In this document: piece after piece, positions 17,484 to 26,689 of the stretch
Numbering within the stretch: position 1 is the first letter of the stretch
Layout: each line of letters begins with the position of its first letter
Origin: Filibacter tadaridae
GTDB lineage: Bacteria; Bacillota; Bacilli; Bacillales_A; Planococcaceae
Direction: 5' to 3'
Length of the DNA: 64,000 nt
NCBI RefSeq assembly: GCF_900609045.1
Contig: NZ_UXAV01000041.1
Location: 62,001-126,000 of the forward strand
Program-made: the position numbers and the translations under genes
Notes under the pieces: generated by a model
Database searches by the model: none
What the model saw: the letters and a program-made list of their open reading frames with translations, nothing else
What the model was told of the DNA's origin: nothing

Positions 17484-17755
17484 CCTAGCCATTTCTCATC
17501 ATTCCGATCCTTCAATTTCAAAAAAGTAGCCTTCGTCCCGAAGAAGTATCGTTGAATATTGCCTACTATACGTAATGCCATCTCTTCATCATAAACGTGA
17601 AAGGTTTCATTGCGATTTTTTAGAATCTGTAATCGGGCACCCCCATTAACTAACCATCCTGCCTGAAAAGCATCTTTAAGGGTTTCCATTGGCGTTTTTG
17701 ATTCTATACTTAAAGTGCCACAAACCTTACGGTTTTATGTAGCACTCCGTATCCA
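17480..17755 (-). pseudogene. HI0074/HEPT-family partner, truncated and frameshifted
   Basis: The last 69 codons (METLKDAFQAGW...) are an intact C-terminal half with the RNETFHVYD segment (R-x4-H motif of HEPT proteins). Family members are about 130-145 aa. Upstream codons SIESKTP continue the family pattern in the same frame, while LHKTVRFVAL, which would precede them, is in another frame that ends in TAA. Further upstream the similarity stops. I read this as a gene that lost its N-terminus and acquired a frameshift. Confidence 0.6.
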
Positions 17756-18062
17756 ACCTCACTATCATCCCGCCCCTAAAGGGGTGGACTTTCCCGTTCG
17801 GATAAGTCTGTAAAATTGCATCCGAGATGTGAGTTTCAAAGTTCTTCAAATTCTTCGCTATCACCAGCACTTATCCATTTTGCTAAAAGTTTTCTAATTG
17901 GTGATTATGTCTAGTCGCTTTCCTTTAGTATAGATGTATTCCGTTTGAATCTATAACGGAAAATATCCAGGCACAACCAATAATAAGCAGAAAAGATAGA
18001 AACGGAACTTTTCACATGGACAAACGTATAATTAGTACTCAAAGAAAGAGGCGAGACTATAA
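17756..18062. other. Decayed region with possible insertion-sequence end
   Basis: No intact gene. A hairpin CCGCCCC-taaa-GGGGTGG (17770-17787) resembles the right-end hairpins of IS200/IS605 elements. The - strand upstream of it has short protein-like fragments (for example LKNFETHISDAILQTYPNG, and AKWISAGDSEEFEEL ending in TGA near 17840). These could be remains of a transposon gene that interrupted the HEPT gene. This is a weak inference. Confidence 0.3.
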
Positions 18063-18884
18063 ATGACAGATTCCAAAGAGTGGTTAACAGAAGAATTAAG
18101 AAAAGTTGAGATTTGGGAAAAAGATCAAAGTGATTTATGGTTTTGGGAAAAGCTTGGTCGTTTGCCATTTAAAATTATCGATAAATTTACCCCCGCCTTC
18201 ATTCAAAACAAAATTGGCGTACTCTTGGATGAACTTGGTCAATACGTACAAACCGGCGGTAGCTATTTGAGTTCAGCCTCTAAAATACCCGCTTATTATC
18301 CTGATTTGACTATCAATACATTGGAAGACGTGGAAAAACTCGCAATTACAACTATGGATAATGCCGTAGAAAAAATTACTGGCAACAGAAAAAAGATTGC
18401 GACGTTTCAAGGTGCAGGTACTGGTATTGGCGGTATTTTCACCTTAACGATCGACATTCCTCTACTTCTTAGTTTACAGCTAAAAACATTACAGGACATT
18501 GCGATTTGTTATGGCTATGATCCAAAAGTAAAAGAGGAACGCCTGTTTATCGTAAAATGCATGCAATTTGTATCTGCTGACATTGTAGGAAAACAGGCTA
18601 TCCTTACACAATTGTCTCAATTTGATAGTCCCGATGACTCTACGAAACGCGAAGTTCTCTCTGAACTGCAGGGCTGGCGCGAGGTTATTTTTTCCTTTCG
18701 AGATCAATTTGGTTGGAAAAAGCTTTTTCAAATGGTACCTATTGCGGGGCTCGTGTTCGGTGCGTTCATCAACCGGTCTGCTGTGAACGATATCGCCGAA
18801 GCCGGAAAAATGCTTTATCGAAAAAGAAGAATTATCGAAAGGCTTGGTAGTATAGAAAGCAATGAAATACAAACAACCAAATGA
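18063..18884 (+). CDS. EcsC-family protein
   Basis: 273 aa. The middle of the protein has the EcsC-family pattern: GAGTGIGGIFTLTIDIPLLLSLQLKTLQDIAICYGYDP, a glycine-rich amphipathic region that probably contacts membranes. It is followed by the C-terminal FQMVPIAGLVFGAFINRSAVNDIAEAGKMLYRKRR helix pair. In B. subtilis the related EcsC is encoded with the EcsAB transporter, which is not present here, so this is a stand-alone paralog (YaaJ/YttB-like naming varies). Function unknown. Confidence 0.85.
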   Translation: MTDSKEWLTEELRKVEIWEKDQSDLWFWEKLGRLPFKIIDKFTPAFIQNKIGVLLDELGQYVQTGGSYLSSASKIPAYYPDLTINTLEDVEKLAITTMDNAVEKITGNRKKIATFQGAGTGIGGIFTLTIDIPLLLSLQLKTLQDIAICYGYDPKVKEERLFIVKCMQFVSADIVGKQAILTQLSQFDSPDDSTKREVLSELQGWREVIFSFRDQFGWKKLFQMVPIAGLVFGAFINRSAVNDIAEAGKMLYRKRRIIERLGSIESNEIQTTK

Positions 18885-18909
18885 GGACTAGTATCAGACC
18901 TTTATATTA

Positions 18910-18946
18910 AAAAACGTCCTCCAACAGCGATGGAGGACGTTTTTTC
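18910..18946. terminator. Bidirectional terminator between EcsC and PH-domain genes
   Basis: AAAAAACGTCCTCCA pairs with TGGAGGACGTTTTTT around a 7-base loop. A and T runs on both sides can serve both convergent genes. Confidence 0.85.
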
Positions 18947-19070
18947 CTTTCAACCATTATCCGGTCCGTTACCACACCGCCCTTGACCATAATTTCGGCA
19001 TTCGCTACCTTCGACAACAAGTGCAATTACTCCTTTTTACGTTCATCCACCAAGCTACTAATTCCATGTT

Positions 19071-19448
19071 TCATTTCAAAACGTATTCTGCTAGCACGCT
19101 TTGTACCTTATAAATATTTAAGGACTTATTGAATTTCTTTTGAATTGGAACAGAACTTCCGGATAGCCAGATTTTCAGTTCAGCATCAAGGTCAAAAGTT
19201 CCCGCGGTTTCAATCGAGAAATGTACGACACTTTTATACGGAATAGATTGATATTCTACTTTCTTTCCTGTGACGCCCTGTTTGTCCACCAGTATGAGAC
19301 GCTTATTCGTGAATATCAACAGATCCCTAATCAGCTTATAAGCATGTTCCACTTTCTCGGTAGGTGAGAGTAAATCCTTCATTTCTTTCTCTACTTTGCC
19401 CACTTCAATCTCAGATGCATTTCCCATCATTCCGTCAAAAATACTCAT
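19071..19448 (-). CDS. PH-domain (YozO/YvbH-like) protein
   Basis: 125 aa. The pattern EKVEHAYKLIRDLLIFTNKRLILVDKQGVTGKKVEYQSIPYKSVVHFSIETAG is the bacterial PH-like domain of Bacillus YozO/YvbH. It is a seven-stranded barrel followed by the C-terminal helix NIYKVQSVLAEYVL. No signal peptide or membrane helix, so cytosolic. Biological role not established. SD GGAGG lies upstream of the ATG. Confidence 0.85.
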   Translation of the reverse strand: MSIFDGMMGNASEIEVGKVEKEMKDLLSPTEKVEHAYKLIRDLLIFTNKRLILVDKQGVTGKKVEYQSIPYKSVVHFSIETAGTFDLDAELKIWLSGSSVPIQKKFNKSLNIYKVQSVLAEYVLK

Positions 19449-19475
19449 TATTATTCCTCCAATTTATCTTTTTTT

Positions 19476-19556
19476 GGTGACAGACACTAAAACAACCATG
19501 TTGGTTCAAATATACATAGTTGTTTGAACTTCCTCAACTAAACGAGTGCCTGTCAC
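19476..19556. repeat. Palindromic element with GGTGACAG...CTGTCACC ends
   Basis: GGTGACAGACACT at the left pairs with AGTGCCTGTCACC at the right (one mismatch). An inner pair GTTCAAA / TTTGAAC lies between. Related ends (GTGACTGTCACC) occur in the elements near 50.5, 51.1 and 57.2 kb, so this belongs to a dispersed palindrome group. It lies between two - strand genes. Confidence 0.6.
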
Positions 19557-19571
19557 CGTTGATTTCAAACA

Positions 19572-20117
19572 TTATTCGTCTTCCTCCAACCAACTCAGTG
19601 AATAATAAAGATTCTCTAAAGCATCATGATACCCCCAGCCTATACCGTCCGAATCTTCCACAATTGCATATAAACGATCTTGAAATAGATCAAACAATTC
19701 CTTTGATTTTTCACATTCCATAATAATATTGTCATACATCGATTCCATACTGTTATAGAATCTCAAATCAATATCCCCATATGTCCGCGTAAATTTAGTA
19801 CCATTCTCCACATAAATAAGCATCAACTCAATCGTTTTCAAATGATCTTTCGAGAGTTTTTTAAACCGACTAATGGCCTGCTTCGCAACCGCTAGGCGTA
19901 GCTTACCGTGTCCTTTCGCCGGGAAAAATTCATCCTTCACCTCTTTTTCTGCTCTCTCAAACAATTCATCAACAGCATCTCCACCGACAAACTTTACAGA
20001 TAAGTATTCCTGCACAGTCTTATCTAATTTGTATAGCTCTAAAATGATACTAATTAGCTCTTTTTCTTCGTAATTCTTCAATTGCTTCTTTAAATCTGTA
20101 ACTTTTAGTTTGGTCAT
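19572..20117 (-). CDS. DUF6155-like protein
   Basis: 181 aa. Starts MTKLKVTDLKKQLKNYEEKELISIILELYK, which fits proteins I recall as DUF6155, followed by a largely helical, charged body with no membrane segment. It ends in an acidic tail (SLSWLEEDE). No catalytic motif seen. The family assignment is from memory of the N-terminal pattern. Function unknown. Confidence 0.6.
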   Translation of the reverse strand: MTKLKVTDLKKQLKNYEEKELISIILELYKLDKTVQEYLSVKFVGGDAVDELFERAEKEVKDEFFPAKGHGKLRLAVAKQAISRFKKLSKDHLKTIELMLIYVENGTKFTRTYGDIDLRFYNSMESMYDNIIMECEKSKELFDLFQDRLYAIVEDSDGIGWGYHDALENLYYSLSWLEEDE

Positions 20118-20535
20118 TAGTTCTTAGCCTCCGTGGAATGAAAATCAGTGCTCTATACACATTTAAATAAAGAACAAAATTAATCACTTCTTAGTTCCAC
20201 AACCCATATATAAACCCTTTTCGGAAAATTGATGAGCTACCCCATCCCCTTATTATTTTACCATATTGGATTGGAAGTTTTCCCGGCAGCTAAACTTGTG
20301 GTGCCAGTATATTCATCAGCAGAAACCGACACAAAATGTTAAAAAGGCCGATTAAACGAGTGCTTTCCCTATCATTTTCAGAAATATTGTTTCGTTCTCA
20401 ACTTTTTTTGTAGAATTGGCCCATAGTATGATAAACTTTTAGTAGGATATTATTTTGCAATTGCATGATAGTTAAAACACTCAAAACGAACACAAAATGC
20501 AAATATCCTAGAAAAATAGAAAGTTGGAAATACAT
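20118..20535. other. Intergenic region upstream of the permease gene
   Basis: A divergent promoter region of about 420 bases. I looked for T-box, riboswitch and small ORF signs and saw none. A TATGATAAA box at about 20427 may be the permease promoter -10. Confidence 0.35.
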
Positions 20536-21906
20536 ATGGAAGAACAACAATTAGCAAGAGGACTTAAAAACAGACATGTACAACTGATTGCCATTGGCGG
20601 CGCAATCGGAACTGGATTATTCCTTGGAGCAGGAAAATCCATCCATTTAGCAGGACCGTCAATTTTGTTTGCTTATTTGATCATGGGTGTGATTGGATTT
20701 TTAATCATGCGTGCACTTGGAGAATTACTGTTATCCAATTTAAACTACAGTTCCTTTGTTGACTTTGTTCAAGACTATTTGGGCAATATGGCGGCGTTTA
20801 TCACGGGCTGGACTTACTGGTTCTGCTGGATTTCAATCGCGATGGCCGATTTAACTGCTGTTGGTCTCTATACGCAGTTTTGGTTCCCGGGTGTACCACA
20901 GTGGGTGCCAGGTTTAATCGCTCTTGTCGTTTTGTTATTTATGAACCTTGCAACCGTAAAACTTTTCGGTGAAATGGAATTCTGGTTCGCATTAATTAAA
21001 ATTATTGCAATCATAGGGTTAATTGTCGTCGGTATTTACATGATTATAATGGGCTTTTCCACCGATGCAGGGCCATCCAGCTTTTCGAATCTATGGAGTC
21101 ATGGCGGCTTTTTCCCTAATGGCATCAATGGCTTTATCCTTTCGTTCCAAATGGTGGTATTTGCATTTGCAGGCATTGAACTGGTCGGACTGACTGCAGG
21201 GGAAACAGAGAATCCCGAGAAGGTTATTCCAAGGGCTATCAATAATATCCCCATTCGGATTTTGATATTCTATATCGGCGCACTAATTGTCATTATGAGT
21301 ATTTATCCGTGGAACGCCATCAACCCCGCTGAAAGCCCGTTTGTTCAGGTCTTTGTTGCAGTCGGTATCGCTGCCGCTGCGGGTATCATCAATTTTGTCG
21401 TTCTGACATCCGCAGCTTCGGCATGTAACAGTGCCGTTTTCAGTACAAGTCGGATGATCTACTCGCTTGCCAAGGATGAGAATGCACCTGCATCCTTTAC
21501 AAAACTAACGTCCAATAAAGTACCTTCGAATGCATTGTTCTTTTCAACTATCGTCATTCTTATCTCCGTTGTTTTGAACTATTTAATGCCGGAAGGTGTC
21601 TTTACATTAATCACAAGTATTGCAACATCCTGTTTCATCTTCATTTGGGGAATCACTGTCATCTGTCACCTGAAATATCGTAAAACAAGACCGGAACTTG
21701 CGAAAGCGAGCAAATTTAAAATGCCGCTTCATCCATTTACCGATTACTTGATCCTTATCTTTCTAGCGTTCGTTGTTGTCGTGCTAGGACTTGTTGAAGA
21801 TACACGTATTGCTTTGTTCGTAGCTCCCGTTTGGTTCATTTTACTGATTGTGATTTACCAGATACGAAAAACGAAGCACCAACGACAAAACACACAAGGC
21901 CTTTGA
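20536..21906 (+). CDS. aapA: D-alanine/D-serine/glycine-type amino-acid permease
   Basis: 456 aa with 12 membrane helices. The sequence is very close in pattern to E. coli CycA and Bacillus AapA: LKNRHVQLIAIGGAIGTGLF, then GPSILFAYLIMG, then NLATVKLFGEMEFWFALIKI, VVFAFAGIELVGLTAGETENPEKVIPRAIN and FVVLTSAASACNSAVFSTSRM. The ATG at 20536 is preferred to a TTG four codons earlier. It imports small neutral D-amino acids or glycine by proton symport in the family. Monocistronic with its own terminator. Confidence 0.88.
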   Translation: MEEQQLARGLKNRHVQLIAIGGAIGTGLFLGAGKSIHLAGPSILFAYLIMGVIGFLIMRALGELLLSNLNYSSFVDFVQDYLGNMAAFITGWTYWFCWISIAMADLTAVGLYTQFWFPGVPQWVPGLIALVVLLFMNLATVKLFGEMEFWFALIKIIAIIGLIVVGIYMIIMGFSTDAGPSSFSNLWSHGGFFPNGINGFILSFQMVVFAFAGIELVGLTAGETENPEKVIPRAINNIPIRILIFYIGALIVIMSIYPWNAINPAESPFVQVFVAVGIAAAAGIINFVVLTSAASACNSAVFSTSRMIYSLAKDENAPASFTKLTSNKVPSNALFFSTIVILISVVLNYLMPEGVFTLITSIATSCFIFIWGITVICHLKYRKTRPELAKASKFKMPLHPFTDYLILIFLAFVVVVLGLVEDTRIALFVAPVWFILLIVIYQIRKTKHQRQNTQGL

Positions 21907-21923
21907 TCCTTTATATTGAAATG

Positions 21924-21963
21924 GAAAATGCGCTGTCTCTCGTTTCGAGGCAGCGCATTTTCT
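21924..21963 (+). terminator. Terminator of the permease gene
   Basis: GAAAATGCGCTGTCTC pairs with GAGGCAGCGCATTTTC around a short loop. Confidence 0.8.
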
Positions 21964-22115
21964 TGTTTCAATGAATGGCAGTTTTCCAGCAAGCATCTAA
22001 TGTTTTTAAACTATTCCGAAAATAAATTGCGTATTGATAGAAAATGGAGTAGTGTAAAGTAAATACTTTTATTCTACTTCCGTTTTAGTAGTTTAGAAGC
22101 CATCTTTATAGCATA

Positions 22116-22129
22116 TGAAAGCGGTTTCA
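22116..22129 (+). promoter_or_regulatory. cre (CcpA) site upstream of the DUF485/acetate symporter operon
   Basis: TGAAAGCGGTTTCA matches the cre consensus in every position. It lies 70-85 bases before the first start codon, so CcpA would repress acetate uptake when preferred sugars are present. Confidence 0.75.
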
Positions 22130-22201
22130 CTCGTAAGAAAGGAGAAGCAAACAAGAAAAGGCTAAACACTTCTAATATTCAATAGAAAAGAGGATGATGG
22201 C

Positions 22202-22534
22202 GTGAGTGGGAGTCCGAAAAAAATGCAAAAGACGGCAAATTTGGATTACGAAAAAATTATCAATAGCTCGGAATTCAAAAACTTAGTCAAACAGAAAAGA
22301 AGGTTTGCTACACCGTATATGATTATCTTTTTTATTGCCCTTTTTACATTGCCTATTCTAACAGGCTATACAAACATACTTGAGAATCGTGCATTTGGTT
22401 GGTTAACTTGGACATGGGTGTACTCATTAAGCATGTTCGCAATGGTGTGGGTATTTACATCCATTTATATGAAAAAGTCAAAGGACTTCGATAAAGATAT
22501 CGAAGAAATTCTAAAGAAAAATATTGCGAAATAA
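22202..22534 (+). CDS. DUF485 membrane protein, partner of the acetate symporter
   Basis: 110 aa with two membrane helices (YMIIFFIALFTLPILTGYTNIL and WTWVYSLSMFAMVWVFTSIYM) and charged ends. DUF485 proteins are nearly always encoded just before an actP-type sodium/acetate symporter, as here with a 15-base gap. Starts at GTG 22202 after AGAGGATG. The role of the partner is not settled. Confidence 0.88.
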   Translation: MSGSPKKMQKTANLDYEKIINSSEFKNLVKQKRRFATPYMIIFFIALFTLPILTGYTNILENRAFGWLTWTWVYSLSMFAMVWVFTSIYMKKSKDFDKDIEEILKKNIAK

Positions 22535-22549
22535 AGGGGGGATTAACAA

Positions 22550-24097
22550 GTGGATATCATATCAATCGTTATATTCATTGCAGTAATTGGCCTTACGCTC
22601 GGTATTACATACTGGGCTGCTAAACAGACCACAACAGCAAGTGAGTTTTACACCGCCGGGGGATCATTAACCGGTTGGCAAAACGGGATGGCTATTGCCG
22701 GAGACTATTTGTCTGCCGCCTCATTCCTTGGCATCGCCGGAGCCATTTCTTTAAGTGGTTTTGATGGTTTTTATTATAGTATCGGCTTTTTGACAGCCTA
22801 TCTTGTGGTATTATTTCTAATCGCCGAGCCACTTCGGAACCTAGGGAAATTTACAATGGCCGATATGATAGGCGCACGTTTCGGGGCAAAAAAAGTCCGA
22901 GGAGCCGCAGCGTTAAATACAATCACGATTGTTTTATTTTATATGCTTGCTCAACTTGTCGGTGCAGGTGCACTCATTAAATTACTTTTAGGTATCGATT
23001 ATTGGATTGCTGTTCTGATTGTTGGCGTCATGATGACAATCTATGTATTATTCGGTGGTATGACCGCTACAAGTTGGGTTCAAATTGTTAAAGCGATTTT
23101 ACTGATGATAGGAACCATTATCATTTCATTCCTCGTTCTTTTAAAATTCGATTTCAATTTCATCGGTATGTTCGATGCCATGAGGACCGCAACGCCTCAC
23201 GGGGAAGCTTTCTTGCATTCCGGATTAATCTACAAAGATCCTATCGGCTTGATATCCGTTCTAATTGCACTCGTTTTAGGAACGGCTGGCTTACCCCATA
23301 TCCTAATGCGTTTCTTTACGGTAAAGGATGCGAAAACAGCCCGGTCTTCTGTTATTTATGCGGTTTGGATTATAGGTATATTCTACGTTCTAACTATTTT
23401 CCTTGGTTTCGGCGCTGCTAAGTTTGTTGGTGTGGATGCAATCGTTGCTGAAAATGCGGCTGGGAATATGGCAGCACCCATGTTGGCAGGTGTATTAGGT
23501 GGTTCAGCATTGGAGTCATTTGTTGCCGCGGTCGCATTTGCAACCATTCTTGCAGTCGTTGCCGGGCTGGTATTATCAGGTGCATCCGCAATTGCACATG
23601 ATATTTATGGACAAATTATAAAAAAAGGAATCATTACAGAGAAACAGCAAGTAAGAGCTGCAAGATATGCTGCAATTGGCGTTGCCATATTCTCTATCAT
23701 TTTAGCGCTAGGAGCGGAAAAATTGAATGTCGCGTTTCTGGTTTCTTTAGCATTCTGTATCGCCGCCTCCGCGAACGTTCCGACAATCCTTTTCACTATT
23801 TACTGGAAAAAGTTTAATACGACGGGTGCGGTTGCTTCAATGTTAACCGGTTTAATCGTCGCGCTTGTTCTCGTTGCATTAAGTCCTAGTGTTATTAATC
23901 CGGTTGAAGGAGCGGCGTTCTTCGTAGGTGACCCAATCTTCCCGTATGCGAACCCCGCCATTATTTCAGTTCCAGCAGGATTCATAGCAGCAATAATTGG
24001 GACACTTGTTTCATCAAAGAGGCACGAAGCTGACGAAGTTTCGTATGCCGAAGTGAGGTTTAAGGCGGAAACGGGTTATAGAGAACCTGAGCAATGA
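22550..24097 (+). CDS. actP: Cation/acetate symporter (SSS family)
   Basis: 515 aa with 13 membrane helices. The N-terminus TTTASEFYTAGGSLTGWQNGMAIAGDYLSAASFLGIAG and the later GTAGLPHILMRFFTVKDAKTARSSV are hallmark segments of ActP (YwcA in B. subtilis). These import acetate and other short monocarboxylates with Na+. GTG start after AAAGGGGGG. It is the second gene of a two-gene operon whose leader carries a perfect cre. Confidence 0.9.
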   Translation: MDIISIVIFIAVIGLTLGITYWAAKQTTTASEFYTAGGSLTGWQNGMAIAGDYLSAASFLGIAGAISLSGFDGFYYSIGFLTAYLVVLFLIAEPLRNLGKFTMADMIGARFGAKKVRGAAALNTITIVLFYMLAQLVGAGALIKLLLGIDYWIAVLIVGVMMTIYVLFGGMTATSWVQIVKAILLMIGTIIISFLVLLKFDFNFIGMFDAMRTATPHGEAFLHSGLIYKDPIGLISVLIALVLGTAGLPHILMRFFTVKDAKTARSSVIYAVWIIGIFYVLTIFLGFGAAKFVGVDAIVAENAAGNMAAPMLAGVLGGSALESFVAAVAFATILAVVAGLVLSGASAIAHDIYGQIIKKGIITEKQQVRAARYAAIGVAIFSIILALGAEKLNVAFLVSLAFCIAASANVPTILFTIYWKKFNTTGAVASMLTGLIVALVLVALSPSVINPVEGAAFFVGDPIFPYANPAIISVPAGFIAAIIGTLVSSKRHEADEVSYAEVRFKAETGYREPEQ

Positions 24098-24194
24098 AAA
24101 CTTTAAGACGATGTGATTTAGGTTAAGATGAGTTAAAATAAAGTACTTTTGTAACAAACAATCATATTAGTTTCGCGCATGGTTACTTCAATAC

Positions 24195-24243
24195 AAAACA
24201 CGCTCATTATTGATTTCATCCATCGATAATGGGCGTGTTTTTT
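24195..24243. terminator. Bidirectional terminator between actP and aldehyde dehydrogenase genes
   Basis: AAAACACGCTCATTAT pairs with ATAATGGGCGTGTTTT, with T runs on the + side and a T-rich tail on the - side. It separates two convergent genes. Confidence 0.8.
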
Positions 24244-24272
24244 ACAGATTTTTGATGGTCGATTCAATTAAT

Positions 24273-25727
24273 TTAGAATGGATATTGACGTTTTTCTTCC
24301 TGGACAGAAATCCACTTGAAAGTTGTGAATTCGTCCAGTGACCAATCTCCACCAAAACGACCGACGCCGGAACCTTTTACTCCTCCGAATGCTACAAGTG
24401 GCTCATCATTGACGCTTTGGTCATTGATGTGCACCATACCCGTCTCCATTTTTTGTGCGAAAGCCATCGCTTTTTCAACTGTTCCTGCATGAACAGATCC
24501 GCTAAGACCGTATTCAGTATCATTGGCTATGCGAAGCGCTTCTTCTTCACTAGCGGCAGGAATAATTGTCACGACAGGCCCGAACATTTCGTTTTTAGCG
24601 GTGGACATTTCATTCGTACCTTTTAAAATATAAGGAGACATGACGTTGCCGTCGACCGATCCTTCGAGCAAAACCACTGCTCCTTCTTCTTTCGCTTTTT
24701 CAACTTCACCAAGAATTCGCCCAACCGCTTTATGATTGATGAGGGGTCCAATTAATGTATCTTCATTGGAAGGATTTCCAACCTTAATCTTTTTCGTGAA
24801 TTCCACATATTTATTCGAAAACTCTTCGTAGATGTCCTGGTGAACGATAATCCGGTTAACAGCCATGCAAATTTGCCCGCTATGCATATATTTGCCAAAA
24901 GCAGCTCCTTCGACCGCCCGTTCAATATCCGCATCTTTAAGAACAACAAACGGGTTGTTGCCTCCAAGCTCAAGGACTACTTTCTTGATCATACGACCGC
25001 AGATCTCACCGATATGGCGTCCGACACCAGTTGAACCGGTGAAAGAAATCATGCGGGGAATCGGATGTTCGACGAAAGCATCACCAATTTCACCAATATC
25101 GGGTACTACGACATTCAATACACCAGCAGGAACGCCGGCTTCTTCAAAAATTTTACCAAGCACTGTTCCGCCCGACAACGCCGTCTGTGAATCCGGTTTT
25201 AAAACAACGCCGTTCCCCACTGCAAGCGCCGGTGCAACTGAGCGCATTGCAAGATACATCGGGAAGTTAAATGGCCCAATAACTCCGACCACTCCTAACG
25301 GCATGCGGAAAACCTTATTTTTCTTTCCCGGTACGATCGACGGCGGTGATGTCGCTTCTACATGAAATGGAAACGAAGCCGCGTGACGCGTAATGGCGAT
25401 GCAGAAATCGACTTCCACATTTGCTTTGATGAACGTTGATCCGCCATCTTCAATTAGTAGCTCCACCAATTCCTTCCGACGTACTTCCATAATTCGTGCC
25501 GCCTCATTTATAATACGAGAACGCTCAAATGCGTTTACCCCGGCCCATTTTTCTTGAGTAGAATTCGCTGCTTGATATGCTTCATCAACATCATTTACAC
25601 TCGCCGACTGGAACGATGCGATTTTCTCTTGTGTGTAGGGATTCGTCAAATCGATCGTACTCGATCCCGTTCCCTTTTTCCATTGCCCACCGATAAATTG
25701 TGAATCTAATCCTGAATAGTTAACCAT
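24273..25727 (-). CDS. Aldehyde dehydrogenase (NAD(P)+), benzaldehyde/vanillin-dehydrogenase-like
   Basis: 484 aa from ATG 25727, eight bases after GGAAGGAG; the frame extends further upstream without an SD. The catalytic Cys is in KYMHSGQICMAVNRI and the general-base Glu in LELGGNNPF. The NAD-binding FTGSTGVGRHIGEICG is present. The pattern FVGPFNFP-like GVIGPFNFPMYLAMRSVAPALAVGN and the C-terminal GGVKGSGVGRFGGDWSLDEFTT resemble Bacillus YfmT/aromatic aldehyde dehydrogenases. Substrate is inferred only. Confidence 0.85.
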   Translation of the reverse strand: MVNYSGLDSQFIGGQWKKGTGSSTIDLTNPYTQEKIASFQSASVNDVDEAYQAANSTQEKWAGVNAFERSRIINEAARIMEVRRKELVELLIEDGGSTFIKANVEVDFCIAITRHAASFPFHVEATSPPSIVPGKKNKVFRMPLGVVGVIGPFNFPMYLAMRSVAPALAVGNGVVLKPDSQTALSGGTVLGKIFEEAGVPAGVLNVVVPDIGEIGDAFVEHPIPRMISFTGSTGVGRHIGEICGRMIKKVVLELGGNNPFVVLKDADIERAVEGAAFGKYMHSGQICMAVNRIIVHQDIYEEFSNKYVEFTKKIKVGNPSNEDTLIGPLINHKAVGRILGEVEKAKEEGAVVLLEGSVDGNVMSPYILKGTNEMSTAKNEMFGPVVTIIPAASEEEALRIANDTEYGLSGSVHAGTVEKAMAFAQKMETGMVHINDQSVNDEPLVAFGGVKGSGVGRFGGDWSLDEFTTFKWISVQEEKRQYPF

Positions 25728-25880
25728 AAATAAAACTCCTTCCTGTCTCTCTTGTTCCACTTCTAGTTGTTTTCCCTTCAGACAGAAGGGCAAACATTCA
25801 TTATCTTAAGCAGTCGAGCGAGATAAACAGTCCTTGTTGTTTGAAATTTCATGAAGGCTTCTTGCACCAGTATTTCAAAT

Positions 25881-26663
25881 TCATATGAGATAAAACAATC
25901 CACCATTTATAATTTCAATTTTAATCCTTGCCTCGTATTGTTGGTCCATTGCTTCTTTCTCTATCTCGTAACATTCAGGTCTGTCTTCTACCCCTTCATA
26001 GAAATACTCCAATACATTCCTATCCTTTTGCCATCTCATTTTCGCTTCTTCAGCCCATTTGTGATCCTCTTGTTGTATGCTATTTTCAATAACTCCATCC
26101 AATCGCTCCAGTGCTCGAATAGGTTTTATCGTATACGGCAGATTAAATGTATTCTCTGGCCTAGTTACACCCAAATCCATTTCACTTAACGATTCCTGAA
26201 ACCCTTCCAAAAGAGTACCTGTCATTAAATTCATGCCTAATGAATAAAGAACTTCTTTTGTTTGATCACTGAAATACGTTATTTTATAGTTAACACCTAA
26301 CCACGGTGTCAATATGGTCTTCGTCCCAAGATTATCTGCTACCTGCTCATACATCTGTACAAATGAGCCCATCTCATTAGTTGCTTGGAACAGTTGACTA
26401 AGTCGGGGAGAACCGAAGTGGATAACTTCCCCTTTAATGTCATCATCAAGCTTATTTGTATCGGTGATAAACGTTAGTTGTGCTGGGTTTGGCTCGGCCC
26501 CTGTGCTTTCCTGATACTTCCAATAAAATGGTCGATTCATAATTCTTTTATCCATTTCAATCGTTAGTTGTACGTTGATGAAGTGGTCATTTTCATTTAA
26601 TATTTGGCAATTGTTCTCTTTGAAAAATTGTTGTAAATAACTGTGAATTTGTTGTGGATACAT
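25881..26663 (-). CDS. yqhG: YqhG family protein
   Basis: About 260 aa. The pattern PQQIHSYLQQFFKENNCQIL at the start and GEVIHFGSPRLSQLFQATNEMGSFVQMYEQV in the middle agree with Bacillus YqhG. Its gene is conserved next to yqhH, as here (a 20-base gap behind yqhH). No catalytic motif or membrane segment. The ATG at 26663 is used; a GTG two codons upstream is also possible. Function unknown. The constant pairing with a SNF2 ATPase suggests a shared role. Confidence 0.85.
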   Translation of the reverse strand: MYPQQIHSYLQQFFKENNCQILNENDHFINVQLTIEMDKRIMNRPFYWKYQESTGAEPNPAQLTFITDTNKLDDDIKGEVIHFGSPRLSQLFQATNEMGSFVQMYEQVADNLGTKTILTPWLGVNYKITYFSDQTKEVLYSLGMNLMTGTLLEGFQESLSEMDLGVTRPENTFNLPYTIKPIRALERLDGVIENSIQQEDHKWAEEAKMRWQKDRNVLEYFYEGVEDRPECYEIEKEAMDQQYEARIKIEIINGGLFYLI

Positions 26664-26689
26664 ATACACCCTTCCTCTCCACCTTTATC

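Noticed and set aside
24865..25365. 166-codon + strand ORF inside the aldehyde dehydrogenase gene
   Set aside because: It is antisense to a clearly conserved enzyme, has no SD, and its Pro/Ser/Thr-rich composition is typical of a shadow frame.
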